Positions 23,320 through 34,757 of a DNA stretch of 64,000 bases are shown here, piece by piece. Position numbers and translations under genes: made by a program. Where the stretch lies: the NCBI RefSeq assembly GCF_032362555.1, contig NC_083506.1, forward strand, positions 6,433,501 through 6,497,500, written 5' to 3'. This stretch comes from Amyelois transitella (taxonomy: Eukaryota > Arthropoda > Insecta > Lepidoptera > Pyralidae). The notes under the pieces are model-generated. The model ran no database searches and had not been told where the DNA came from. It saw only the letters and a program-made list of their open reading frames with translations. The number at the start of each line of letters is the position of its first letter. Position 1 is the first letter of the stretch.

Positions 23320-23470
23320 TGTCGTAGCTATTTGCTGCGAGCGACCGCTAGCAAGTGTCGTAGCGTTTTGCTACGAGCGACCGTTAGCAGGTGCCGTAGC
23401 GGTTTGCTACGAGCGACCGACAGAAAGTGTCGTAGCGGTATTCTGCGACCTACGAGCGGCCGCTAGCGAG
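23320..23470. repeat. 36-bp tandem array of hairpin units
   Basis: Four head-to-tail units: 23320-23355, 23356-23391, 23392-23427 (36 bp each) and 23428-23470 (43 bp, with a small insertion). Each begins TGTCGTAGC or TGCCGTAGC and has TGCTACGAGC or a variant about 14 bases later, so each can fold through TCGTAGC pairing with GCTACGA. GC-rich in AT-rich flanks. Confidence 0.9.
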
Positions 23471-23634
23471 TTTCCTACAACGACCAAATTTAACTATCAT
23501 TGTCAAAATAACGTTTTACGTATCAAAAAACATGACGTTGAATGAGAAATTATTTAGACATTTGTGAGTTAAATGAAAATGTAGGAAGCAACAATTTCAT
23601 CCATCTTAATCAATTTCATCAATCCAAATTTTTA

Positions 23635-24042
23635 TCTTATATATAAAATTCTCGTGTCAATGTACGTTCTCGTACTCCTCTGAAACGGCTTGATCGATTC
23701 TCATGAAATTTTGTGAGCATATTGAGTGGGTCTGAGAATCGGCTAACATCTATTTTGCATATCCCTTACGGTTGTTCACCCTTTACATTTTTTTAAACTA
23801 GAAATTATTTAAAAATATTTATATGGCATATATTGTACAATCTTTTGTTACTCCCAAAACGATCAATTATTTTTTAACCACCAAACAAGCAAAGTTACAT
23901 GACTGTATGTAATTTCTTTGTCGTTTGTGAATTTTCACTAGAATCTACGGGATTTTCTAAATAAAGTTTGGTTTGTCCGTGTTATTTTGTCAATTATCTT
24001 ACAAGGTCAGGAGGCAGCACCAGGTCACGTGCCCGCGTCTAG
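23635..24042 (+). mobile_element. Small non-autonomous Helitron
   Basis: Starts TCTTATATATAAAATTCTCG directly after an A and ends GTGCCCGCGTCTAG directly before a T, the A^T target rule of Helitrons. The internal words CTGAAACGGCTTGATCGATT and CATGAAATTTTGTGAGCATA are typical of lepidopteran Helitrons. No coding capacity (408 bp). Confidence 0.8.
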
Positions 24043-25009
24043 TTACAGTGATTGCATCTTCATTCAGGAGTCAACTAGACCAAATGCTGCTCAGCTAAAG
24101 AACTTATAAGATTTCCAATTATGGATGTGGCATTTGATTTATATTTAAAAGTGGTCCGGTAGTTAAGGTATATGAATTTTTGGCGTACTGAGGAAACCTA
24201 ATACTGGGTTATTTTCTTTAATAAGACTATATTTTATTTTCAGAATAACATTTTAAATACTGACCGCTACTCCGACCTATGTGGATTTTTTCGTTCAGGC
24301 GACTGAACGTGTTGCCATGATCTAATATAAGGTTATTCATAAACTTTGTATATATGTATTACCAGAGATCAGACGACTAATGATACTTCATTTTTACCTG
24401 ACCTTCTTACTCAGCGTTACAGTAGAGTGACGTCGCTTGCCAGCAGTGGCTGAGTTACAAAAAAAAATTGCATTTATTAAGTATGCTAAATTCAGTGAAA
24501 CCAGTTTCACAAGAACCACATTGTATAATTTATTTAGATTATCGTCACCTAAGAAAATCTTACATAACGCATCCAAAACACGTGGTTCTTATTGTTAGTT
24601 CCTAGTTGACAGCGGCGCGCGGCGACCGTTGGCTAAGCCAATTAGTGTCCACTTGGGCAAACAGCGGCTCGTTAGCGGACTTGTGTGTTTTACTCAATTC
24701 AATTTGCCAGCTCCACTGCCACTTATTGATAGGACATACTTTCTTCCCTCTTCATTTGTTGCCGCCGCAGTGCTTGCTCGCTAATCGAATGTAATTCTGC
24801 TCTCCGCGGCTATTTTTCGCCTGATTTCTTTCTTTAACATAGACTTGCTGATGAGTGTGTTTTCAAATAAAGTACTTTCTAGATGTTGTTTTATTTGTTT
24901 TAATAGTTGTTATACGAAAGTTAAATTTACTCAAATTCACCAAAATATATGTCAACGAAATTTTGGCATTACATAGGATATAATTCGGATTAACAAAAAT
25001 ACTTTATAC
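24043..25009. other. Intergenic, no gene seen
   Basis: AT-rich, with a GC-richer block at 24600-24790 that contains no splice-supported frame. Confidence 0.5.
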
Positions 25010-25540
25010 CTAGAAATTCTTACAGTAGCAAAGCCTCAGCTCAGGGCACATAATAGTTGACAGTAAATATTTTATAATCCGTACTAAATTATATAGAGAA
25101 AAAAGATTCGTATTTTTGTTTGTTACGAAGAAACTCAAAAACTTATGGATCCATATATCATCAGGTAGAACAACTTTCGCTAAGACCTCATTTTCGTACA
25201 TATTACATGTACGAAAATGAGGTTAGAGTATTAGGTTTGTAATGGTTCTACATCAAGTGTTCCAGATCTTCTATTTTTATACGCTTACAGAAAATACTTA
25301 GCAGGTTAAACAACTTTTGTTAATACTTGTTTTCGATATTACAGTTTAGCTGAGTTCCAATGGTTCGACATTAGTTGTTTCAGATAAAAAAATAAATTAT
25401 ACCCTTTATTTTGCCCAGGAATAAGAGCTATACAACAAAAGTTTAATTCAAATCCGTTCAGTAGTAGGAGATTAGCGAGACAAACAAACATACAGACTTT
25501 TTTCACATTCATACTCGGTAACTATTTCTTCATCGTAATA
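25010..25540 (-). repeat. Dispersed Helitron-like repeat, copy 2 (inverted)
   Basis: Reverse-complement relative of 19190-19570, sharing the AAGTCTGTATGTTTGTTTGT end, CTACTGAACGGATTTGAATT and the recurring GGAACA(C)TTGATG module. Contains a perfect 17-bp-arm palindrome at 25185-25223 (see findings). Divergence is moderate, so the two are independent old insertions. Confidence 0.7.
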
Positions 25541-27099
25541 AATTATATTTTTGAAAATATGTTCAATTTTTTTACAGTTTTATTTTATGTACCTATTGAT
25601 ATTGATGTATTGATAGTATTAAATATTTTACAAAACCTATAGAGATATTATATTTAGCATAGCAAAAATACTGAGGTTTAAGATAATACTAAGACTTAAT
25701 CATCTGTATTAGTTTAGTTTTAATACTGCTTGTGTTACCTAAAATTAAAGTCATACTATTTAAATAAGAATATGATTCTGCTTTCAACGACTATTTTCCG
25801 TGTCATATTTTCTTATTTAATGTGTTACTTTTTTGTGAATTAGCTGTAACACATTCTAGTTTTATTTTTGTGGTGGTAAAACGGTAAAATTATCAAAATA
25901 ATGTTTGGGGTACATGTATTTAATAAAAACTTTGCAAATTGGACGATCCAAATCGTTTGGCTTGAATATAACCTTAAAAGTAGATTATGCCGATTATAAA
26001 ATTCATAATGTGCTAATTATTTTAATGTAATTCAAGTCAGGGGCGTCAATTAGGGACGTTCACGGCCCTTTTTAACCCTTTAGGGGATTTCGGTTAGCCG
26101 CAAGTAATGCTGCGGCAGGGTTTACTGGCGGATTCAACGTTTAAAGGTTAATGCGAGTTCTTGTAAGTGCAGGTGGATAGTTAATTAAGATTAAGTGTTT
26201 GAACATCACTAAGACTTACATTTGTAGTAAGACGTTACCTAATAGGTACATACTTGACGGAAATGGCTGATATGTTCATCAGAAATTTTCTATTATTGAA
26301 AGAAAGTTAAAAATTAGTTATTAGGTATATTGAGGCATACAAATTTACAAACGATATAAAATTGTTGGAAACAATATTAATAATTTTTTTATTGATTATT
26401 CACACATTTAAGTAAAGGATTTATTTCAAGTAAACTAATAAAAGTTTCTTGGTCAATATGCATATTACGTGTAATGATGAATGATCGACTTGAAACACCT
26501 ACTAGCACCCTACAATTAATGATATAGTAAAACTTTGAACATACATATAATTATCATACAATTAATCTACTTCTTTAATGTGTAATACTATTTCTAAACT
26601 AAGTACATGGTTTAAATCTAAAATTTTCGTACGCCCAATTTATAGAGAAAGGACGTCGCGGTGTCCGCCGCTGGTAATCCAGTCCGTGACTTGCAAGTAC
26701 AATGCGTGCTCTTATTGCCGGCACAGCCAGGGCGGACTCTAGGGTTGCTCGAATAATATCACGTTCATATCAAACGCATACAAAAAAAACATGATTGAAA
26801 TGCAATAATCTGCAATCTGTGAATGTATTTCTGGTGCCGCCTTGGCCCTCATTGATGTTAAGTACCTACTAAAAGGATTTCTTTATTTATATATGTATAT
26901 GCCTTAATTTTATTAAAACAAGGTAACTTGTATAAGTTACATACTTTAAGAAGAATCAATTTAAGATATAAGCTTGATATTACTTATTAAGTTAAGTACT
27001 CATCATAAAACACTGAGCTTCAAATACACAAGTACCTATGCAGTTGTTTCTTTAATCTACATCTAGTTTTTTTTCGACGTATATCATGGTTTCAATTGT
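25541..27099. other. Intergenic, no gene seen
   Basis: AT-rich. GC-richer blocks at 26040-26150 and 26650-26750 have no supported frame. Confidence 0.5.
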
Positions 27100-27200
27100 A
27101 TCATTAAGCCAAAACCTGAACGTGGCCTATCAGTCTTTTCAAGGCTATTGACTCTGTCTATCCCGCAAGGGACATAGATGTGATAATATATTATGTATGA
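27100..27200 (-). repeat. Short RTE-related repeat, tail fragment
   Basis: CTGAACGTGGCCTATCAGTC, TTTTCAAGGCTATTGACTCT and TCCCGCAAGGGACATAGATG match the tail half of the family, minus orientation; the head is missing. Confidence 0.7.
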
Positions 27201-27861
27201 CAACATCATTAGTGCTGCAAGATTTCATAAATTGACTTACTAGTTATCTTCAGGTCGTATGCCTTTTTTACTACTCACTAGTATAAAAATCTATCTTCTA
27301 TTTCCGTAGTAGCATCCTTGTTTCGGAACCGTTACCACCGCATTGTGTCGGTTATTGCCTGAACGAACCGTCACGAGAATTATTGGCACACGTCGCTAAG
27401 TGCATCTATTGCGCAATTACTCATCTGATTTCAACTGTTGAGTTGAATAGTTTTGGTGATAAACCATAACACAAGTTTCAGTGTTGTGGGTGTGTTAAAA
27501 ATAATCGATTAGATTTGATTGATTGGTCAATAGTTCAGATGTAACAAAATTTTATTATTTTTTTATTAACTAAAACTACATTTAAAATAGAAGCAATATT
27601 AATTAAAATGATAATTTATAAATTGCACAGTCAGTATGCTATTATTATTTTGTATTCTCGTGTAACTCAAGTAGTTATGGCCTGTAGATAGTAAACAAAC
27701 TGATGTTATGCTTTCTACCGACAGAGCTTTAAGTTTAAAATTATATGCACAATCACGCTTACTATGAGCCGACATTAAATTATTAATGATATTTAATAAA
27801 AGTACTTAATAAAGTATTAAATAAAGTTATGACAAACAAATAACAAAAAAGCCCCTTATTA

Positions 27862-27934
27862 TCTAGTTGAACGTGACCTTCGAGATTGTAGACTCTGTCT
27901 ACCCCGAAAGGGATATCTACGTGTTATATGTATC
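27862..27934 (-). repeat. Short RTE-related repeat, tail fragment
   Basis: TTGAACGTGACCTTCGAGAT and CTCTGTCTACCCCGAAAGGG then ATATCTACGTGTTATATG. Tail only. Confidence 0.65.
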
Positions 27935-28069
27935 ATGTTTTGTGTAGTTCGCTTTTGGATTTTGCTTGAGAGTGAATTCTAATTCAAAAATGTTTTCATC
28001 AGAGAGCGCTTTGTTAATCCCACCAAAGTTTTCTTATTTTCGTTTTCGGTTTTTTCATTAAAGGCGAGT

Positions 28070-28240
28070 GTATAATATAGTAGTAGGGGATTAATTTGGA
28101 GCGGGCTACGTCATCCAAAGCCGTTTTAAAAACATGGCGCGTCCATAATGATTGGTTGATGAGAGTCGCGTCAGTGGCTGCACTTCCCTTCCCTCTCTCC
28201 GCACTACCCGGCCTTAGCAACGAATACGTGAGCCAAATTT
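28070..28240. other. GC-richer promoter-like block
   Basis: Contains CCATAATGATTGG (CCAAT-box-like on the other strand) and a GC-rich stretch to 28215. No downstream exon could be linked to it. Function is inferred from composition only. Confidence 0.25.
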
Positions 28241-28403
28241 TGGATTAGATAATAACAATTTTTGCAGAAGAATTTGATAGTCAGCTAGGTTAATGTCTTA
28301 ATTACAAAAATTAACGCATTCTTTCATTATTAAGACTGAATGGTAATTAGTGCCCCTCGAAGTAAATAATTAAGACATACTTTGACAATGTAATGTAATT
28401 GTA

Positions 28404-28628
28404 GTGCCGTGTGATTCCCGTCACCAATATAAAAAAGAATAAGACTAATCCACCTCTTTTCCATGGATGTTGTAAAAGGCGACTAAGGGATAGACTTATT
28501 AACTTGTATTCTTCTTTTGGGCGCTGGGCTAGCAACCTTCTAAAATTCTTTAATATCATTGAGCCTAACAGCTGAACGTGGCACTGTCTACCCCACAAGG
28601 GATAAAGACGTGATTATATGAATGAATT
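28404..28628 (-). repeat. Short RTE-related repeat, near full length
   Basis: Head GTGCCGTGTGATTCCCGTCA, body GTAAAAGGCGACTAAGGGAT, tail CTACCCCACAAGGGATAAAG then ACGTGATTATATG. A 25-base deletion removes the usual core before GGCTCTGTCTACC. No convincing target duplication. Confidence 0.8.
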
Positions 28629-29206
28629 ACTTAATAAATATAGTGCATACATAAAATATTTTAGTGCTGATTGTGTGTCTAAAACTTAAATTTTCCAATA
28701 ACGTGAGCATAAGTTAAGAACAATTTTTTTATGACCCGTTGTCTAAGACAAATGTATATAAAACTACAAACTGAGATATATAGGGGTACATTAAATTCAA
28801 TAACTCGAGTTAGAAGTTCGTCGCTCGCTCCGACCGTCCTCAAAATAAGTGAGAAAGAAAAGTTTCGAAAAACTCGTCGCAACTCGCCTTGTATGTGTAA
28901 ATTTCCAGGAAAACTAAATAAATATGTATTTATCAGTAGGCGAAACCCGTTCGGTACGTGTTTACATGTCACATCATATTTTCGTACTTCAGCAACAGTC
29001 ACAAGTTTTGTATTTTTGACACGTCTAAAATATTAAGTTTCTTGACTTGTATTTATGTGCCACGTAGATGTAAAATCTTTGGGTGTTAGATTAGTTTGAT
29101 AATCAAACCTAAATATTGGGAAATATTCTACATATATTATACACTCATACTTTAGTTACTTCTTGTCAATATATGCCTAGTGCTAGTGCTAATGAAAAAA
29201 AAAAAC

Positions 29207-29372
29207 ATAGTGCCAGCCGCTTCTCTTCTCGTGCAGATTGTAAAAGTCAATCAAAGGAAGGGCTAATAAACTGGGGATTCTTTTTTAAGGCGATGGGCTA
29301 GGATTTTCAGTCTTTTCAAGATTGTTGGTTTTTCTACCCCGTAGGGAATAATGATGTGATAATATGTATGTA
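29207..29372 (-). repeat. Short RTE-related repeat, diverged
   Basis: GGGGATTCTTTTTTAAGGCG, ATGGGCTAGG, CAGTCTTTTCAAGATTGTTG and CTACCCCGTAGGGAATAATG match the family; the head is badly diverged. It lies 50 bp left of the gypsy LTR. Confidence 0.7.
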
Positions 29373-29421
29373 TAACTTGTTAATATATTTAAAACATTAT
29401 GCCTTAATACAATTACGTGTA

Positions 29422-29913
29422 TGTCGGCGCTGTTCCACCATGGCGATCTTTAGGTTCCATACTAGTAGTATAAAGAAAACTATTCACACACACACTTGTA
29501 ACTTTTAATTATAATTTGAACATAGTAACGACCTCATAAACAATTCAATATCGAATGATCACGCTGAGATGTCGATCAGACTTAAATACTAAATGACAAA
29601 CAACCCCACTCTTTGCCTACGCAACACAACACGTGATTCACAATAAATTGAACTTCTATTAATCCATTTTTACATTAAAAACAAGTGATAAATTAGATTA
29701 ATATTTTTAACATGTAAATATAATTAAGTAATTAATTAGGTATTAATTTTCACAGTTTAAACAAATACCAACCGAACAGGAAATCGACAATTCTTAAATC
29801 AGCACACGCATTAAATACTTTTAACATAACACTAATAAAATTTCACAATCATTTATTTTTTATAATTGTTATAATTATTTATAATAACAAATACAAAAAG
29901 TTCGCCGCCCATA
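29422..29913 (-). repeat. Gypsy 3' LTR
   Basis: 492 bp, in plus coordinates starting TGTCGGCGCTGTTCC and ending GTTCGCCGCCCATA. No difference from 34266-34757 was found on direct reading. It contains a CACACACACA run and AATAAA words. Confidence 0.93.
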
Positions 29914-30060
29914 CGGCCATTCTGATCCAGCGCGTTCTCTGCGCTGAATACTTATGTAACTTAACTTACTAATAACATTAAATAATGATACTACAAAATA
30001 ATTATAATTTATTTTACTTAAATCAAGCATTCTCCAACCTGGAGTCTAGACAGTTTAACC

Positions 30061-30206
30061 AGGCATCACCCATACTGGGATCTAGCCATCACAAAATGTA
30101 GGCATCACCCATCCTGGGATCTAGCCATCACAAAACTTTAGGCATCACCCATCCCGGGATCTAGCCAACACAAAAGTATAGGCATCACCCATCCTGGGAT
30201 CTAGCC
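30061..30206. repeat. 39-40 bp tandem repeat inside the gypsy element
   Basis: Units start at 30061, 30100, 30140 and 30180 with AGGCATCACCCAT(C/A)C(T/C)GGGA then TCTAGCCATCACAAAA; the fourth is partial (27 bp). It lies between the integrase end and the 3' LTR, in non-coding element sequence. Confidence 0.92.
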
Positions 30207-30578
30207 TCTAAGACCGGGAGAGGAAACGCATGGTGGCCAGCCAGCGTCAAGGAAGGAAATGTGGACGGGAAATAAATAAAGTAGACGACTTAATATTCTT
30301 TTTCACACCAATTACAATTGTAACAATAAATTGTTAAGTCTTAAATACCAAACTAACATTTAACTTACCTCAACGTTAAGATTCATCAACTATCACATCA
30401 TCCGCCCATACGGAAGATTTTTCATAATTTTCGAATGGATCTGCTTGTCCATTAGGGGCAGTCTTAAATAGTCATGGCTGGCGATCTTTTCAGAACATCC
30501 GCGCAAATTAACGTGTTTTAATTTATAACGGTCATTAGGTAAAATTTCTAAGATTTCCATAAGACCTTCGAATTTTGG

Positions 30579-31515
30579 TCATAATTTTGTAGTATGACAT
30601 TCATGAATACGCATTAAAACAAAATCTCCAACTTGTTTAACTTGAGCTTTACCTTTATTAAAACGAATTTTGTCCTGAATAGATCGCTCGTCCATCCTTT
30701 CTTTACAATCATTTCTAATTGCAATAAGATCTTCCTCAGGTTCATCATCATCTACTTGGAGGAGCTTGATAGCTGGTTGAGAACATCCCTTGCCAAACAA
30801 TATCTCCATTGGACTTTTCCCAGTACTTTTAGAGACTGTACAATTTATAGCTAATTGTAAATCTTAAATTGCATAATGCTAAGGTCTATCAAGCTCCACC
30901 ACTGACATATTATCTTTAATTATCTTCATAACACGTTCCACCTGACCATTCGCTCTACTAGCGCCTTTAGCTACAACATGATGTTCGATTCCAAAATCTT
31001 GGCAGAACTTTTTAAAATCTAAAGAGGTCATGCTTTTATCTTGATCGGTTATGAGTCTAGTGGGAGTACCAAATATAGTTATGACTTCGCGAAAACATTT
31101 TATAGCAGTGACGTACGATCCGTTGTATAAACTAGATGGATGTATTTCGTAAAAGCGTCTATTAAGACAAAGACATATTCGGGGCGATCTCGTTTTCCGT
31201 TCAATTGGCCAGTAATATCCGCATGCACAGTATAAAAAGGTATCGAAATACTATCGACTGGGTGCAAAGAAACTTGTCTAGTACTTGAAGTTCAATTTCT
31301 GACTATACAACTAACAATTCTCAATGAATTTTCGTACAAGTTTTGACATGTTTGAAAACCAATATTGTTCTCGTATTTTTGACAATACTTTTTCCCAACT
31401 GAAGTATTGAAGCGAATTGAGATAATGGGAAATAAGGTTCCAACGGTAACTGCGAGGGACTATGATCAATTTTCGCGTCTTGTTTTCTATTTGAACTTTA
31501 CGCCGTAATAATTTA
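30579..31515 (-). pseudogene. Gypsy integrase remnant
   Basis: Minus strand. The zinc-binding N-terminus lies at about 31515-31320 (IIVPRSYRW, then YFSWEKVLSKIREQYW). The core has HADITG near 31220, LITDQDKSM near 31050 and NGQVERV near 30945, which are the D, D and E positions of the catalytic triad. The C-terminal part runs in ORF 30809-30579 (NKGKAQVKQVGDFVLMRIHE). At least two frame shifts break it, one just after the first catalytic motif and one after the core. It would integrate cDNA if intact. Confidence 0.85.
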
Positions 31516-32210
31516 TCTACACTAATATTATAAAGAGGAAAACTTTGTTTGGTTGTAATGAATAGGCTGAAAAACTACTGGACCGATTTTAAAAATTCTT
31601 TCACCATTCGAAAGCTACATTAGATATCCACGAGTAACATAGACTATATTTTATTTTGGAAAAAAATAGGGTTCCGTAATATATTTGGATTTTTCGGACA
31701 CAAACTGAAAAAAATCAACCAAAAAGTTACTTAGTTTGCGCACGCTGCCTAAACTACAAAAGATAGAACCATAAAATGTTTTAATTAATTGTAGATCTTA
31801 TAAATATCTACAAAAAAGTCCGCGACACACTACCTATCTATGTCGAGTGAGGCACAACAACCACATTTTTATTTAAAAATGTTGAATTTTGTTTGGTCTA
31901 CATTTAAACGCGTTTTTTTTTTACTCATGCTAATAATCTTTATCAAAATAAATAATTTCATCAATAAGTACAGTTTATGTAGATAATATTTAGTCTTTGA
32001 ATTATTAAAATTGGACGTTTGGTTTTGAAGTTGTGGTGAAATTAAAATATTACGATTTCTGCTGCACGGCCCGGGACTGCAGGTAGAAGTGACACTTTTG
32101 CCGGGAACAAGACTTAGTTAGCCGCTTTGCGGGCGGTCCTTTAGTTAGATCTAATAGAGATATAATTAGTATCGGCTGTGCATCCGTGCGAAGCCGGGGC
32201 GGGTCGCTAG
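31516..32210 (+). mobile_element. Helitron nested in the gypsy pol region
   Basis: Starts TCTACACTAATATTATAAAG after A31515 and ends CGGGGCGGGTCGCTAG before T32211. Removing it leaves the gypsy pol frame continuous across the site, which confirms both ends. The first ~165 bp matches 48965-49135 closely. The 3' end matches the Helitron at 54908-55090. 695 bp, no coding capacity. Confidence 0.92.
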
Positions 32211-32429
32211 TCTTTCATAATAACGTAAGTATCAGCTATATTTTTAGGAATGGAGTCAGATTGTAATTGGTCAACTATGTTTTTAAGCAAGAGGTCACGT
32301 TTTTGTTCGATAAGTAACCAATTATGGTCAAGACTAAAAGCATTAAGAGAGAAGTGCATAGTTTGAATTGAGCGCGGTACATCAGTATCATCAGATATAT
32401 ATATATTTTATTTTATTTTTGAGAATTAG

Positions 32430-32779
32430 TCATATCAACTGGATTCCTACTAAAGTAATCCGCATGAGCCAGTCATTTAATTTTGCGATATTCTATTTCA
32501 AATTGAAATGATTGCAAAAAGGACTACCAACAGTAAAGGATAATGATCTCTAAGCGTATTGACATTGAGTTCACGGAAATCAACGCAAAGTCTATCCGAG
32601 CCGTCTTTTTTCTTTACCAGTAGAATAGGGCTGCTAAAAGGAGAATAACTGTCACGGATTATGACATTACATTTTAAATCATTAATTATATCTTTTACTT
32701 TCTCACGTTCTACGGGAGAGAGTCTGTAAGGTCTGCGCTGTACGATTTTATCAGGATTCTTCAACCCAATTCTAATCAC
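32430..32779 (-). pseudogene. Gypsy reverse transcriptase/RNase H remnant, large deletion
   Basis: ORF 32779-32498 carries the start of a gypsy reverse transcriptase: RRPYRLSPVEREKV, SPFSSPILLVKKKDGSDRLC and VDFRELN. Directly after the HYPL motif the palm domain with its YVDD/YIDD-type box, thumb and most of RNase H are missing. The sequence resumes at about 32495 with the RNase H end (FEIEYRKIK, then AHADYFSRNPV). Confidence 0.85.
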
Positions 32780-33008
32780 CTAATTAATTCTAATCTAATT
32801 CACCTGTATTAACTCTTGAAATATTGTTCCCCGTAGTAAAACTATAATTGAACTTATTAATAATATTTTTGAATTTGTCAAGTAAATTTTGATCTTTTAT
32901 GTCAGTATCAGGTTCAAAATTCAAAGAGTTCACACCAGGACACTCACTACCTTAACAACATGATCAGTATTAAGTTTAACAGAAACTCCAGTATTAGTTA
33001 AACTTACA

Positions 33009-33310
33009 CTAAGACAAATTTTGCAAATACCTGGGTATTTGCAAAAGATCATAACCAATCAAAATATCAAATTGAGTTTGTGTATCGCCAACAACGTAAA
33101 ATTCTAACTCAACACCTATACCATCGATTTCAACAACGGTTGTAAGAGTTTGAGTTGAACGTACCGGACAACCGCCAATACCCAGAAAAGAAACGTCAAC
33201 AGTGTTTTTTTTTTCCTGGAATCGAACCATAGAAACGTTGCCGAATTAATGAACAATCGGCACCTGTATCAAACAAGCAATGGTAAATGTTGAAACCGAT
33301 TTTAACCTGC
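33009..33310 (-). pseudogene. Gypsy aspartic protease remnant
   Basis: The protease active site LFDTGADCSL is at about 33276-33247, and its downstream part (VSFLGIGG, VVGDTQTQFDILIGYDLL) in ORF 33230-33009. The two lie in different frames, with a slip at the A-run at about 33209-33220, so the active site and flap half are no longer joined. A CCHC-like finger scrap (ECKYCHKISHIAF) is near 33400-33425. Confidence 0.8.
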
Positions 33311-33893
33311 GTAGTACTGCGATTAACAGAATTACAAAAATTTACAGATTTTGTTCTAGAAGAGTTACGTTCGTCATTTTGTTTACGAAAGCAATGTGAC
33401 TAATTTTATGACAATATTTGCATTCAATAGACTTTACAAAATTATTAGGAAAACTGAATTACTACGGAAAGAATGAGATTGAGAACTTGACGCATAAGAC
33501 GTAGAAGACTCCTTATAATCACGAAAACAATACCAGGTTTGTTAGATTTGAAACGGTTTTGTCAGTTTTCGGCAAGGTTTTGACTACCCGCGGTTTTTTT
33601 TTATAATAACCATTATTAGATTTTTCGGTTGAATCAAGTTTTCGTTTGCAATAAGTTTTTTAAAACAGTAACTAGCTTGAGCAAATAGTCAGGTGTATTT
33701 CTAAATAACTCTAATCTAATATGTTCAGGGTAAATACCTGTTATGAAAGCGTCGATCACCTCGACGTCTGAAGCCTCCACCCAGCCAGTGTCCACCCAGT
33801 AGTAGCGTACTCGGTGTCGGCTTGATCCGATGTGTAGCTACGCCACTTGTGAACATCATCTGCATACCGGAACTCCTTTCCAAATGTCCTAAT

Positions 33894-34190
33894 TTAGTCT
33901 TCCTTCACTTGTTGCCACGTGGTACTTTGTAGAAACCAGATGTCAGCCCAGGTCTTAACATGTCCATTTAGCTGAAGAATAGCCTTCATGCGTAAAATAT
34001 TGAAGGTAGCGATAGTTTCATCAACATTTGCACACCAATCCCTGATGTCGTGAGAACGGACATCTGAATCAAACGGCGGCAGGTAATAGTTGCCTCGATC
34101 ACGTGAAATAGGAGCAGCAGACAACGCGGCGGTAACCGCACTCACAGCTGCTTGTTTTGTCACAGTTAATAAATTCATAACTTGATGCAT
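33894..34190 (-). pseudogene. Gypsy gag remnant
   Basis: ORF of 98 residues, from an ATG 76 bp inside the 5' LTR, with YYLPPFDSDVRSHDIRDWCA and TWADIWFLQSTTWQQVKED, which resemble insect gypsy gag. The rest of gag (33430-33890) is broken by frame shifts. Confidence 0.75.
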
Positions 34191-34265
34191 CGAAAAATTA
34201 GGCTCTGGTTAAGAAGTTACCCTCCTGGAGGTTGGGAATGTAGGGGATTGTGATCCCACCGCTGC

Positions 34266-34757
34266 TGTCGGCGCTGTTCCACCATGGCGATCTTTAGGTT
34301 CCATACTAGTAGTATAAAGAAAACTATTCACACACACACTTGTAACTTTTAATTATAATTTGAACATAGTAACGACCTCATAAACAATTCAATATCGAAT
34401 GATCACGCTGAGATGTCGATCAGACTTAAATACTAAATGACAAACAACCCCACTCTTTGCCTACGCAACACAACACGTGATTCACAATAAATTGAACTTC
34501 TATTAATCCATTTTTACATTAAAAACAAGTGATAAATTAGATTAATATTTTTAACATGTAAATATAATTAAGTAATTAATTAGGTATTAATTTTCACAGT
34601 TTAAACAAATACCAACCGAACAGGAAATCGACAATTCTTAAATCAGCACACGCATTAAATACTTTTAACATAACACTAATAAAATTTCACAATCATTTAT
34701 TTTTTATAATTGTTATAATTATTTATAATAACAAATACAAAAAGTTCGCCGCCCATA
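34266..34757 (-). repeat. Gypsy 5' LTR
   Basis: 492 bp, no difference from 29422-29913 on direct reading. On the minus strand it reads TATGGGCGG to GCGCCGACA. The interior then starts GCAGCGGTGGGATCACAATC, a possible tRNA primer site; I could not match it to a particular tRNA with confidence. Confidence 0.93.

Noticed and set aside
28731..29036. 101-codon plus-strand frame overlapping a 107-codon minus frame
   Set aside because: Neither shows recognisable motifs or gene context; overlapping open frames on both strands suggest chance.
30061..30206. CRISPR-like appearance of evenly spaced repeats
   Set aside because: Units are contiguous tandem repeats with almost no unique spacer, inside a eukaryotic LTR element; no cas genes.
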